A DNA stretch of 64,000 nt, taken from positions 48,501-112,500 of the forward strand of contig JADJAC010000010.1 in the NCBI GenBank assembly GCA_016704425.1. The letters run 5' to 3'. The notes beneath the pieces are model-generated. The model was not told the DNA's origin, searched no databases, and was given only the letters and a program-made list of their open reading frames with translations. The stretch is from Sphingomonadales bacterium. GTDB lineage: Bacteria; Pseudomonadota; Alphaproteobacteria; Sphingomonadales; Sphingomonadaceae. Positions 15,558 to 23,409 of the stretch are shown here, piece by piece (position 1 is the stretch's first letter; each line of letters opens with the position of its first letter). A program made the translations under genes and the position numbers.

Positions 15558-17024
15558 TTGATAACACCCCGCCAGCATCGTGACGTTGCACCGCGCGCAC
15601 GAAAGGTGCGCATTCTCGCAACGCTTGGCCCGGCCAGCAGCACGCCAGAGATGATCGAACGACTTTTCAAGGCAGGTGCCGATGCTTTTCGCATCAATAT
15701 GAGCCACGGCGCGCAGGCCGAAAAGGTGGAGTTGATCAAATCGATCCGTGCACTCGAAAAATCACTCGGGCGGCCCACGACAATCCTTGCAGATTTGCAG
15801 GGACCAAAATTGAGGGTAGGCAAGTTTTCCGACGGGGCCGCAAGGCTTGAAACGGGCCAGAAATTCACCCTGGATCGCGACCCTTCGCCGGGAAGCGGCA
15901 AGCGGGTGTGCCTGCCGCACAAGGAGATTTTCGAAGCGCTTGAGGTTGGCGCAAGGCTCCTGCTCGACGACGGCAAGCTGGTGCTGCGGGTCGAGAAAAT
16001 GTCCGAGACCAAGATCACGACGCATGTGGAAGTCGGTGGAATGCTCTCCGACAACAAGGGTCTCAACGTCCCTGATGTTGTCGTTCCGATGGCAGCCCTG
16101 ACCGAGAAGGATCTTTCAGACCTCAGCTTTGCGCTTGAACAGGGGGTCGACTGGATTGCGCTCAGTTTCGTGCAGCGGCCCGAGGATCTTGCTGATGCGC
16201 GCCGCCTGATCGGCGGGAAGGCTGCGCTGCTGGCCAAGATCGAAAAGCCGGCGGCTCTGGCCCGGCTGGAGGAAATCATCGAACTTGCCGATGCCGTGAT
16301 GGTTGCGCGTGGCGATCTCGGCGTTGAACTGCCGCCCGAAGCGGTGCCACCCGCACAAAAGCGAATCGTCGAGACGGCACGTCGCTTCGGTCGCCCCGTG
16401 GTCGTCGCGACACAGATGCTCGAATCGATGATCAAGGCACCGACGCCAACGCGCGCGGAAGTGTCCGACGTGGCGACCGCCATTTACGACGGCGCCGATG
16501 CCGTGATGCTGTCCGCTGAATCGGCAGCCGGCGATTGGCCGATCGAATCCGTCGCCATGATGGACCGGATCGCGATCAACGTCGAAAGCGACCCTGCCTA
16601 TGCCGCTAGGGTCCACTTCACCGAGACGCGCCCCGATCCGACCACGGCAGATGCGCTTTCAGAGGCCGCTTTCGATATTGTCCGAACGGTTTCCGCCAAA
16701 TGCATCATCTGCTTCACCGAATCCGGATCGACAGCGCGGCGAATCGCGCGCGAACGGCCGCTCGTCCCGATTCTTGTCCTGACGCCCAAGCTGGCGACGG
16801 CCCGCCGCCTGGGTCTGCTCTGGGGGGTCCATGCGGTATCGACCCGGGACGTCTCCTCTTTCGAGGAGATGGTCGCAAAATCCAAACGGATGGCGCTGCG
16901 CCATGGCATTGCCGGAGGCGGGGACCGGGTGATCATGATGGCAGGCGTTCCCTTCGGGACACCGGGTTCAACCAATGTGCTCCATGTCGTCCGCCTGACC
17001 GGGCAGGAGCTCAAGGGTCGTTAG
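15558..17024 (+). CDS. pyk: Pyruvate kinase
   Basis: A 488-residue glycolytic enzyme converting phosphoenolpyruvate and ADP to pyruvate and ATP. It has KVRILATLGPASSTPEMIERLF with the substrate-binding Arg, FRINMSHG, the active-site strand LLAKIEKPAA with the catalytic Lys, MVARGDLGVELP for Mg binding, and the ATQMLESMI region. A C-terminal effector domain follows from about residue 350. The start is a TTG at 15558, supported by an AGAGGAG ribosome binding site six bases upstream; no ATG fits. The 3' end overlaps the convergent HAD gene by 57 bases. Confidence 0.97.
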   Translation: MITPRQHRDVAPRARKVRILATLGPASSTPEMIERLFKAGADAFRINMSHGAQAEKVELIKSIRALEKSLGRPTTILADLQGPKLRVGKFSDGAARLETGQKFTLDRDPSPGSGKRVCLPHKEIFEALEVGARLLLDDGKLVLRVEKMSETKITTHVEVGGMLSDNKGLNVPDVVVPMAALTEKDLSDLSFALEQGVDWIALSFVQRPEDLADARRLIGGKAALLAKIEKPAALARLEEIIELADAVMVARGDLGVELPPEAVPPAQKRIVETARRFGRPVVVATQMLESMIKAPTPTRAEVSDVATAIYDGADAVMLSAESAAGDWPIESVAMMDRIAINVESDPAYAARVHFTETRPDPTTADALSEAAFDIVRTVSAKCIICFTESGSTARRIARERPLVPILVLTPKLATARRLGLLWGVHAVSTRDVSSFEEMVAKSKRMALRHGIAGGGDRVIMMAGVPFGTPGSTNVLHVVRLTGQELKGR

Positions 17025-17606
17025 TGCGACGCGCAAGGTTTCCGCATCGGTGAAGTGATGCGCAACAAAGCCGTTCGCGCGCGCTGCCTCGACATTGGGC
17101 AGGCTGTCATCAATGAAGAAGCCTTCTCCCGGCGCGAGGCCGAACCTTTCCAGAGCCAGGCGATAAATGGCGTCGCCCGGCTTGGTCACCTTCTCGATGC
17201 CGGAGACGACAATATCGGAAAAATGATCGAATATCGGTGCCGTTGGGCGAAACATCGCCCAGAAATCGGCCCCGAAATTGGTGATCGCAAACAGCGAAAC
17301 GCCGCGGTCAGCCAGCTGCTCCACCAGCCGATGCACGCCGGGAACCGGCCCCGGGATGGTTTCCAGCCAGCGATCCCGATAGGCGTGCAACAGCCGCTCA
17401 TGGGCCGGAAATTGGCTCACCCGCTCTTCGATCATGGCGCCGATCGGGCGGCCGGCATCGTGCTGATCATGCCAATCGAGCGGGACAACGTCTCTCAGGA
17501 ACCGGTCAAGTTCTTCCCGATCCCCAATCAGTTTTTCGAATAGGTAGCGGCGGTCCCAGTCATAGAGGACCCGCCCGACATCGAAGACGACCGCTTTCAC
17601 GGCCAT
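16968..17606 (-). CDS. HAD-superfamily phosphatase (HAD-IA)
   Basis: A 212-residue haloacid-dehalogenase-like hydrolase. Motif I reads VVFDVGRVLYDW (nucleophile Asp9; the usual second Asp is Gly, as in YihX-type phosphatases), motif II is FAITNFG, the Lys of motif III is in KVTKPGDAIY, and motif IV is GFFIDDSLPNVEAA. Its substrate is unknown. It starts 8 bases after rpmJ ends, so the two are probably cotranscribed. Its last 19 codons overlap the 3' end of pyk on the other strand. Confidence 0.9.
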   Translation of the reverse strand: MAVKAVVFDVGRVLYDWDRRYLFEKLIGDREELDRFLRDVVPLDWHDQHDAGRPIGAMIEERVSQFPAHERLLHAYRDRWLETIPGPVPGVHRLVEQLADRGVSLFAITNFGADFWAMFRPTAPIFDHFSDIVVSGIEKVTKPGDAIYRLALERFGLAPGEGFFIDDSLPNVEAARANGFVAHHFTDAETLRVALTTLELLPGQADDMEHIG

Positions 17607-17614
17607 CGCGGACG

Positions 17615-17740
17615 TCAGCCCTGGCGCGCTTTGAACCGGCGATTCGTCTTGTTGATGACGTAGGTGCGCCCGCGACGGCGGATAACGCGGTTGTCCCGGT
17701 GGCGGTCCTTGAGCGACTTGAGTGAATTGCGGATCTTCAT
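17615..17740 (-). CDS. rpmJ: 50S ribosomal protein L36, zinc-free (C-minus) type
   Basis: A 41-residue ribosomal protein, MKIRNSLKSLKDRHRD onward, ending NRRFKARQG. The sequence contains no Cys, so it is the zinc-independent form, which in alphaproteobacteria is the ordinary L36. The ATG at 17738-17740 matches the universal start. It precedes the HAD gene by 8 bases and is divergent from the lipoprotein gene. Confidence 0.97.
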   Translation of the reverse strand: MKIRNSLKSLKDRHRDNRVIRRRGRTYVINKTNRRFKARQG

Positions 17741-17836
17741 GATCGCTTGCCTGTTTCTCTGTGATCTGGAAAAAGAAGGCTGCCGCCTAAGGGGCAGATG
17801 GCCTAAAGTCAAGGCGTGCCTGCAGGAGAAGTGTTC

Positions 17837-18415
17837 ATGCGTAATGTCGTTCTGGGTTCTACCTTAATGCTGCTTTCGGCAGCTTGCACCGCCAAACTTC
17901 CGCCGGTTGAAGTGACACGTTTTCATGTCAGCGAAACTGTAGCTGCCGGAACAATTACGACCAGCGCACTCGGAGACACCGACGGCACGACAATCGAGTT
18001 CCGGACCTATGACGCTGCAGTCAAGCGGGAATTGGCGCGACTTGGATATGCCGAGGGTTCCAATCCGGCATACTCGGCCGAAATTGGCTACTCGCGTGAA
18101 GCGCGGGACCGGATTGCCAAGAGTTCCCCAGTAACCATCGGCATCGGTGGCGGCAGTTTTGGCCGGAACGTCGGTGTGGGGCTGGGCACCAGCTTCGGGA
18201 TCGGTGGAGACAAGAGCCGCAAGACCATCATCTCGCGGCTCGAAGTTCGGCTCAAACGCGCAGCCGACGGTGCCGTGGTCTGGGAAGGCAGGGCGCAGAC
18301 TGAAGCGCCATCCAATGCACCGTCCGCGCAGCCCGGCCTTGCCGCTGACAAATTGTCGCGGGCGCTTTTTGAAGGCTTCCCGGGCGAATCGGGCAAGACG
18401 ATTTTGGTCCCCTGA
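17837..18415 (+). CDS. DUF4136-type lipoprotein
   Basis: A 192-residue predicted lipoprotein. The N-terminus MRNVVLGSTLMLLSAAC ends in an LSAAC lipobox (Cys17). The mature part has the DUF4136 layout: a VTRFHV strand, a short conserved YDAAVKRELARLGY helix, a Gly-rich loop (IGIGGGSFGRNVGVGLG) and VRLKRAADGAVVWEGRAQT. I use the ATG at 17837 because it gives a clean lipoprotein signal. Function unknown; location probably the outer membrane. Confidence 0.82.
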   Translation: MRNVVLGSTLMLLSAACTAKLPPVEVTRFHVSETVAAGTITTSALGDTDGTTIEFRTYDAAVKRELARLGYAEGSNPAYSAEIGYSREARDRIAKSSPVTIGIGGGSFGRNVGVGLGTSFGIGGDKSRKTIISRLEVRLKRAADGAVVWEGRAQTEAPSNAPSAQPGLAADKLSRALFEGFPGESGKTILVP

Positions 18416-18463
18416 CGAATCGCCCGGCTTGCCCGACACATCGGGTTGGGCTTAACTGACCGG

Positions 18464-19582
18464 ATGAACATGAAGATCAATGCCGCGTTTGATAGCGGAA
18501 ACATCATCGTCACGTCGATAGACGGGACCAGTGCAAATCTCGAGATTCGGAAGGATGCGCATTCCGACTTTTACCAGTGGTTCCATTTCCGCGTTTCGGG
18601 CGCACGGGGCCAGAGGATCACATTGCGGATCACCAATTGTGGCGGCTCTGCCTATCCGGGCGGCTGGGACAACTACAAGGCGCGTTTTTCGGACGATCGC
18701 GAAGATTGGCGTTGCGCCGATACAAGCTATGAAGACGGCGTTCTGACGATCACGCATACGTCTGCACTCGACAGCATATGGTTTGCCTATTTCGCACCCT
18801 TTTCGATCGAGCGGCATCACGACCTTGTCCAGCGCACAGCCGCTTGCCCTGACGTCGAACTGATCGAACTTGGCCAGTCCATTGAAGGCCAGCCGATCGA
18901 TTGCCTGCGCATAGGGAACGGCCCGACGCAAGTCTGGCTTTATGCCCGCCAGCATCCCGGCGAGAGCATGGCCGAATGGTGGATGGAAGGGGCTCTTGAA
19001 CTGCTGACCGATCCAGTAAGCGAGACTGCCCGGATACTGCGCGAGAAATGCACACTTCACATCATACCCAACATGAATCCCGATGGCGCCTGCCGGGGGC
19101 ATCTGCGGACGAATGCCGTTGGCACGAACCTCAACCGCGAATGGGCCGAGCCTTCTGCCGAGCGCAGCCCCGAAGTGCTTTGCGTGCGCAATGCGATGGA
19201 TGAAACCGGTGTGCATTGGGCAATGGACGTTCATGGCGATGAGGCGATTCCGGCAAATTTCATTGCCGGCTTCGAAGGCATTCCCAACTGGACTGACGTT
19301 CAGGGCAATCGCTTCTATGCCTATCGCAATGCACTGGCCGAACATACGGCCGACTTCCAGACCCGCCTCGGTTATCCAGCCTCGGCGCCGGGTCGGGCGA
19401 ACCTGACCATGTCGACAAACCAGCTGGCCAATCGCTTTGCGCACCTGGGCTGCGTGTCGATGACACTCGAAATGCCGTTCAAGGATCACGACCCGAATCC
19501 CGATGCAGATCGCGCCTGGAGCCCGGCGCGTTGTCGGGCGCTGGGGCAATCCTGCCTGGACGTGCTGGCACAAAGCCTCTGA
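18464..19582 (+). CDS. M14 family cytosolic-type carboxypeptidase
   Basis: A 372-residue zinc carboxypeptidase of the cytosolic (CCP/M14D-like) group. The N-terminal beta-sandwich (about 1-115, including FYQWFHFRVSGARGQRITLRI) is typical of that group, followed by a peptidase domain with ARQHPGES (zinc His and Glu), NPDGACRGHLRTNAVGTNLNREW (substrate Arg) and AMDVHGDE (third zinc ligand). There is no signal peptide, so it is cytoplasmic. The ATG at 18464 is used; a second Met two codons on is equally possible. The natural substrate is unknown in bacteria. Confidence 0.9.
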   Translation: MNMKINAAFDSGNIIVTSIDGTSANLEIRKDAHSDFYQWFHFRVSGARGQRITLRITNCGGSAYPGGWDNYKARFSDDREDWRCADTSYEDGVLTITHTSALDSIWFAYFAPFSIERHHDLVQRTAACPDVELIELGQSIEGQPIDCLRIGNGPTQVWLYARQHPGESMAEWWMEGALELLTDPVSETARILREKCTLHIIPNMNPDGACRGHLRTNAVGTNLNREWAEPSAERSPEVLCVRNAMDETGVHWAMDVHGDEAIPANFIAGFEGIPNWTDVQGNRFYAYRNALAEHTADFQTRLGYPASAPGRANLTMSTNQLANRFAHLGCVSMTLEMPFKDHDPNPDADRAWSPARCRALGQSCLDVLAQSL

Positions 19583-19583
19583 A

Positions 19584-20048
19584 ATGGCGGAGTTCCGTCT
19601 TGTCGAGGATGACCTGACCGGGCCGGAGATTGCCGCCCTCCTTCAGGCCCATCTCGATTCGATGCATGAGCACTCACCACCGGGCAGTGTTCATGCCCTT
19701 GATCTTGAGGCTTTGCGGGCACCGGAGATCAGCTTCTGGACAGCCTGGGATGGCGATCAGCTGGCCGGTTGTGGCGCACTGAAAGCGCTTGACGCAGAAC
19801 ATGGCGAAATCAAGTCGATGCGAACGGCACAATCGCATCTCCGGCGCGGTGTGGCGTTTCAGATCTTGTCGCACATGATCTCGGTGGCGCGCAATCGCGG
19901 CTACCGGCAGGTGAGCCTTGAAACCGGTTCGAATGCGCCGTTCCAGCCCGCGCACCGGCTCTACGAAGGGTTTGGATTCCGACCATGCGGGCCGTTTTCG
20001 GACTATGGGGACGACGCTTTCAGTCGATACTACACGCTGGTTCTTTAG
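19584..20048 (+). CDS. GNAT family N-acetyltransferase
   Basis: A 154-residue acetyltransferase. The order of motifs fits GNAT: ELAGCGALK-like strand DQLAGCGALKALD, the acetyl-CoA loop LRRGVAFQILSHMISVARNRGYRQVSLETG, and a C-terminal RLYEGFGFRPCGPF. The ATG at 19584 falls one base after the M14 stop, so the two genes are probably an operon. Substrate unknown; the PF-like organisation resembles the YsnE/PhnO group of amino-group acetyltransferases, but I cannot be specific. Confidence 0.88.
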   Translation: MAEFRLVEDDLTGPEIAALLQAHLDSMHEHSPPGSVHALDLEALRAPEISFWTAWDGDQLAGCGALKALDAEHGEIKSMRTAQSHLRRGVAFQILSHMISVARNRGYRQVSLETGSNAPFQPAHRLYEGFGFRPCGPFSDYGDDAFSRYYTLVL

Positions 20049-20123
20049 GCTCTGACATCTCGCCAAGCGCGCGTGATTGGGTTAGGCCGCGCCCGAATCG
20101 CCGAATCTGGAGCCGCACGCAAA

Positions 20124-20810
20124 ATGCCAACGCTTGTCCTTATCCGTCACGGCCAGTCGGCCTGGAATCTCGAAAACCGGTTCACCGGCTGGTGGGATGT
20201 CGATGTCACCGAAAAGGGCGCGGCCGAAGCGCGCGCGGCGGGCGTGCTGATGCGGGAAAAGGGCCTGGATTTCGACTGCACCTTCACCTCGCTTCAGACG
20301 CGCGCGATCAAGACGCTCAACCTCGCGCTTGAGGAAATGGGCCGCTTGTGGCTTCCGGTTGAAAAGGACTGGCGCCTGAACGAACGGCACTATGGCGGAC
20401 TGACTGGCCTCGACAAGGCCGAGACCGCGGCCAAGCACGGCGAGGACCAGGTCAAGGTCTGGCGCCGCAGCTTCGATGTGCCCCCTCCCCCGCTTGAACC
20501 TGGCAGCCCCTATGACCTGTCTTCGGATCGCCGTTATGCAGGAATCAAGGTCCCCGCCACCGAAAGCCTGAAGGACACAATTGCGCGCGTCCTGCCCTAT
20601 TGGGAAGCGCGGATCGCGCCGGAACTCAGGTCGGGCAAGCGCGTCCTCATCTCGGCCCATGGCAATTCGCTCCGGGCACTTGTCAAGCACCTCTCGAACA
20701 TTCCCGATGACGAGATTACCGGGCTCGAAATTCCGACCGGACAGCCGATCGTCTATGACCTTGCAGACGATCTGAGCGCCCGCGAGCGTTACTATCTCTC
20801 CGAGCGCTGA
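20124..20810 (+). CDS. gpmA: 2,3-bisphosphoglycerate-dependent phosphoglycerate mutase
   Basis: A 228-residue glycolytic enzyme interconverting 3- and 2-phosphoglycerate. It has the LIRHGQSAWNLENRFTGWWD motif with phosphohistidine His9, NERHYGGLTGLDK with the catalytic Glu, and the second His in ISAHGNSLRALVKHL. The C-terminal tail ending in ARERYYLSER follows the family. The ATG at 20124 (MPTLVLIRHG) is the normal start. Its last 19 bases overlap the convergent GGDEF gene. Confidence 0.97.
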   Translation: MPTLVLIRHGQSAWNLENRFTGWWDVDVTEKGAAEARAAGVLMREKGLDFDCTFTSLQTRAIKTLNLALEEMGRLWLPVEKDWRLNERHYGGLTGLDKAETAAKHGEDQVKVWRRSFDVPPPPLEPGSPYDLSSDRRYAGIKVPATESLKDTIARVLPYWEARIAPELRSGKRVLISAHGNSLRALVKHLSNIPDDEITGLEIPTGQPIVYDLADDLSARERYYLSER

Positions 20811-21409
20811 GCGTACATTGCAGCGTCGGCCCGCGCGAGGACGGTTTCGACATCGTCCCCTGCACCAACCATGGCCAGCCCGATGGTCACGTTCACCCGC
20901 ACGCGCGTCCCGCCGAGATCGACAGGCTCTGCGGCAACGGTCGATGCCAACAGGTCGGCCTTGGTCTGAGCTGATTCTTCGTCGAGATGATCGAGGATAA
21001 GCCCAAATTCGTCCCCGCCGATCCTCGCGACCATATCCCCAGCGCGCAGGCTGGCCTTCAAGACGCGTGCGACATGAAGCAGGACTGCGTCACCCGCCTG
21101 ATGGCCGTGACGGTCATTGATGGCCTTCAATCCATTCAAATCAACGTACAGAACAGCAGCGGGCGTCTTGTGACGGGCCGCTTGATGCAGGACGCGCTCC
21201 AGATCGCGCAGAAATGCGCGCCGGTTCGGTAGCGGCAGCAAAGTGTCGGTGTCCGCAAGCCGTTCGAGTTCCTCCAGCCGTGCGCGCAGATTTTCAACCG
21301 TCGCCTTCAGACCGTCATTCTCATCAGCCAGTTGCCGAATGGCCTCGGTATCGAATTCCTTCAAAAGTACGTCCCCCAAAACGCTACTCAGCGACTCTGT
21401 TGATATCAT
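20792..21409 (-). CDS. GGDEF-domain diguanylate cyclase
   Basis: A 205-residue cytoplasmic protein. Residues about 15-50 form a predicted coiled coil (LADENDGLKATVENLRARLEELERLADTD), followed by a complete GGDEF domain. The active site reads RIGGDEFGL (131-135) and the inhibitory I-site RAGD lies exactly five residues before it (122-125), so the cyclase should be active and product-inhibited. There is no sensor or membrane segment. It is divergent from purE, and a perfect CRP-like palindrome lies 30 bases upstream of its start. Confidence 0.94.
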   Translation of the reverse strand: MISTESLSSVLGDVLLKEFDTEAIRQLADENDGLKATVENLRARLEELERLADTDTLLPLPNRRAFLRDLERVLHQAARHKTPAAVLYVDLNGLKAINDRHGHQAGDAVLLHVARVLKASLRAGDMVARIGGDEFGLILDHLDEESAQTKADLLASTVAAEPVDLGGTRVRVNVTIGLAMVGAGDDVETVLARADAAMYAQRSER

Positions 21410-21438
21410 GAATGCCTAGCAGCATACCATATTGCCTT

Positions 21439-21454
21439 TGTGATCGCGATCACA
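21439..21454. promoter_or_regulatory. Perfect CRP/FNR-family palindrome
   Basis: TGTGATCGCGATCACA is a fully symmetric 16-bp site with the TGTGA-N6-TCACA form bound by CRP in gammaproteobacteria. It lies between the divergent GGDEF cyclase (start 21409) and purE (start 21535), well placed to control the cyclase and possibly purEK. That an alphaproteobacterial CRP-like protein binds it is inference. Confidence 0.6.
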
Positions 21455-21534
21455 GCCCGCCTGCGTTGCGCTTGTCGAAAGTGGCGGTTAAAGACCTTGA
21501 GCCTTGAGACGTGGCAACGGGGCATTCCATCATC

Positions 21535-22023
21535 ATGAGTGAAAGCAGGCCGCAAGTCGGCATCATCATGGGCAGCACGTCCGACTGGGAGACGATGCGC
21601 CATGCCGCAGATGCGCTCGATGCCCTTGGAATTTCGCATGAAACCCGTGTGGTTTCAGCCCACCGCACGCCTGAGCGCCTCTATGACTATGCCAAGAGCG
21701 CTTCAGACCGCGGTCTGAAGGTCATTATCGCTGGTGCCGGCGGGGCTGCGCACTTGCCGGGAATGGCGGCATCCATGACGACCTTGCCGGTCCTCGGTGT
21801 ACCCGTTGAATCCAAGGCGTTGAGCGGGATGGACAGCCTGCTGTCCATCGTCCAGATGCCCGGCGGCATTCCCGTGGGCACGCTGGCCATCGGCAAAGCC
21901 GGGGCGACCAATGCAGGCCTCCTCGCTGGCGCGATTCTCGCTCTATCCGATCCCTCGCTTGCTGAGCGGCTCAGCGCCTGGCGCGCCGAACAGACGCGTT
22001 CCGTGGCGAATGATCCTGCATGA
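21535..22023 (+). CDS. purE: N5-carboxyaminoimidazole ribonucleotide mutase PurE
   Basis: A 162-residue purine enzyme that converts N5-CAIR to CAIR. It shows VGIIMGSTSDWETM (phosphate loop), VVSAHRTPERLYDYA with the catalytic His, IAGAGGAAHLPGMAAS and ALSGMDSLLSIVQMPGGIPVGTLAIG. The ATG at 21535 (MSESRPQVGI) fits the family; a GTG eight codons upstream is possible. Its stop overlaps the purK start by four bases, so the two subunits of the pathway step are coupled. Confidence 0.97.
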   Translation: MSESRPQVGIIMGSTSDWETMRHAADALDALGISHETRVVSAHRTPERLYDYAKSASDRGLKVIIAGAGGAAHLPGMAASMTTLPVLGVPVESKALSGMDSLLSIVQMPGGIPVGTLAIGKAGATNAGLLAGAILALSDPSLAERLSAWRAEQTRSVANDPA

Positions 22024-23087
22024 CGCCTGTTCCTCCCGGTTCAACCATTGGCATTATCGGCGGCGGCCAGCTCGGTCGGATGCTCAGCCTTGCGGCCGCA
22101 CAGCTTGGCTATCGCTGCCACATCTATGCTCCAGAGGCGAGCGGTCCCGCCGCCGATGTCAGCGCGAAGTGGATCCAGGGTGACTATGGCGACACGGAAC
22201 GCCTTCTGGAATTCGCAAGGGATGTCTCCGTCATCACATTCGAATTCGAGAATATCGACCCGATGCCTCTGCGGCCACTCGCAGAGTCAAAGCCGGTCTT
22301 TCCGCCGCTGAAGGCGCTGGAAATCGGGCAAGACCGTATTGCGGAAAAGAGTTTTGCGGCAGAGCTTGGCGGGCGGACGGCGCCCTGGGCGGCAGTCAAC
22401 AGCCGCGACGAACTCGATGCCGCCATTGCTGCAATCGGCCTCCCGGCGATCCTGAAAACCGTGCGATTTGGATATGATGGCAAGGGGCAGGCCCGAATCA
22501 AGACCATTGCTGATGCCGATGCTGCCTGGACAGCGATTGGCGAGTGCCCGGCAATCCTTGAAGGCATGGTCCACTTCGATCACGAGTTTTCGCTGATCGT
22601 GGCGCGGGACCAGAAGGGCAGTGTTTCATTTTGGGACACTCCCGAAAACGTCCACAAGGATGGCATCCTCGCTACGTCAACAATTCCGGCGGCAGACATT
22701 GTGCGCCAGCAAGTCCCCGCTGCTCGGGCGCTTGCACGCCGGATTGCAGAGCGGTTTGATTATGTGGGCGTTTTCACGATTGAATTCTTTGCCAGCGCCG
22801 ATGGACCGGTTTTCAACGAACTGGCACCCCGCGTTCACAATTCGGGCCACTGGACGATCGAGGGCGCTGCCACGTCTCAATTCGAGAATCATATTCGGGC
22901 AATTCTTGGGCTGCCACTTGGCGCGACCCATTTGCGCGGCTCAATGATCGAGATGCGAAACTTGATCGGACATGATGCCGACAATTGGCTGGCGCTCGCG
23001 AGCGATCCCGGCGCGCATCTGCATCTTTACGGGAAGCATGAGGCGCGGCCGGGACGCAAAATGGGTCACATAACCCGTATCACTTAG
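22020..23087 (+). CDS. purK: 5-(carboxyamino)imidazole ribonucleotide synthase PurK
   Basis: A 355-residue ATP-grasp enzyme that makes N5-CAIR from AIR, bicarbonate and ATP. It begins IGIIGGGQLGRMLSLAAAQLGY, then has ILKTVRFGYDGKGQ (ATP binding), FDHEFSLIVARD, and FNELAPRVHNSGHWTIEGA with metal-binding residues. It overlaps purE by four bases at its start. Its stop overlaps the convergent gene at 23084 by four bases. Confidence 0.97.
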   Translation: MTPVPPGSTIGIIGGGQLGRMLSLAAAQLGYRCHIYAPEASGPAADVSAKWIQGDYGDTERLLEFARDVSVITFEFENIDPMPLRPLAESKPVFPPLKALEIGQDRIAEKSFAAELGGRTAPWAAVNSRDELDAAIAAIGLPAILKTVRFGYDGKGQARIKTIADADAAWTAIGECPAILEGMVHFDHEFSLIVARDQKGSVSFWDTPENVHKDGILATSTIPAADIVRQQVPAARALARRIAERFDYVGVFTIEFFASADGPVFNELAPRVHNSGHWTIEGAATSQFENHIRAILGLPLGATHLRGSMIEMRNLIGHDADNWLALASDPGAHLHLYGKHEARPGRKMGHITRIT

Positions 23088-23386
23088 GACTGGCGCGTAC
23101 CCGAAAGTGGCATCGAGCCGAACATGCCAGCCTTGACGCTGCCCGTGATGCTGTCGCCGTCAACCGTTGCGGTCCCCTCCAGCGTCATCGGCATGGGTAC
23201 TGTCATGTTCATTTTCCAGGTCAGGGTATTGCCGTCGACCTTGCCATCATAGACATCGAGCGAACCCTGAGCCCCGGCATTGGTCCCGGTCCAGCTATCA
23301 CCGGAAACATTGACTGTCAGGACGGACTTCTGGTCGCCCATGGGAGTCTTTGTCACGCATTCATAGGAACCTGCAACGGACATCAT
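23084..23386 (-). CDS. Small hypothetical protein with beta-rich, transport-like fold
   Basis: About 100 residues, no signal or membrane segment. The sequence is a run of short beta strands: GSYECVTKTPMGDQKSVLTVNV, SWTGTNAGAQGSLDVYDGKVDGNTLTWKMNM and MTLEGTATVDGDSITGSVKAGMFG. Such proteins recur in sphingomonads and are usually left hypothetical; a lipocalin-like barrel is a guess. The start is the ATGATG at 23386-23381, with AAGGAG just upstream. It lies 23 bases after the M16 peptidase gene, so it is probably in its operon. Confidence 0.7.
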   Translation of the reverse strand: MMSVAGSYECVTKTPMGDQKSVLTVNVSGDSWTGTNAGAQGSLDVYDGKVDGNTLTWKMNMTVPMPMTLEGTATVDGDSITGSVKAGMFGSMPLSGTRQS

Positions 23387-23409
23387 CTTCTCCTTAATCT
23401 GCCGCGCGC

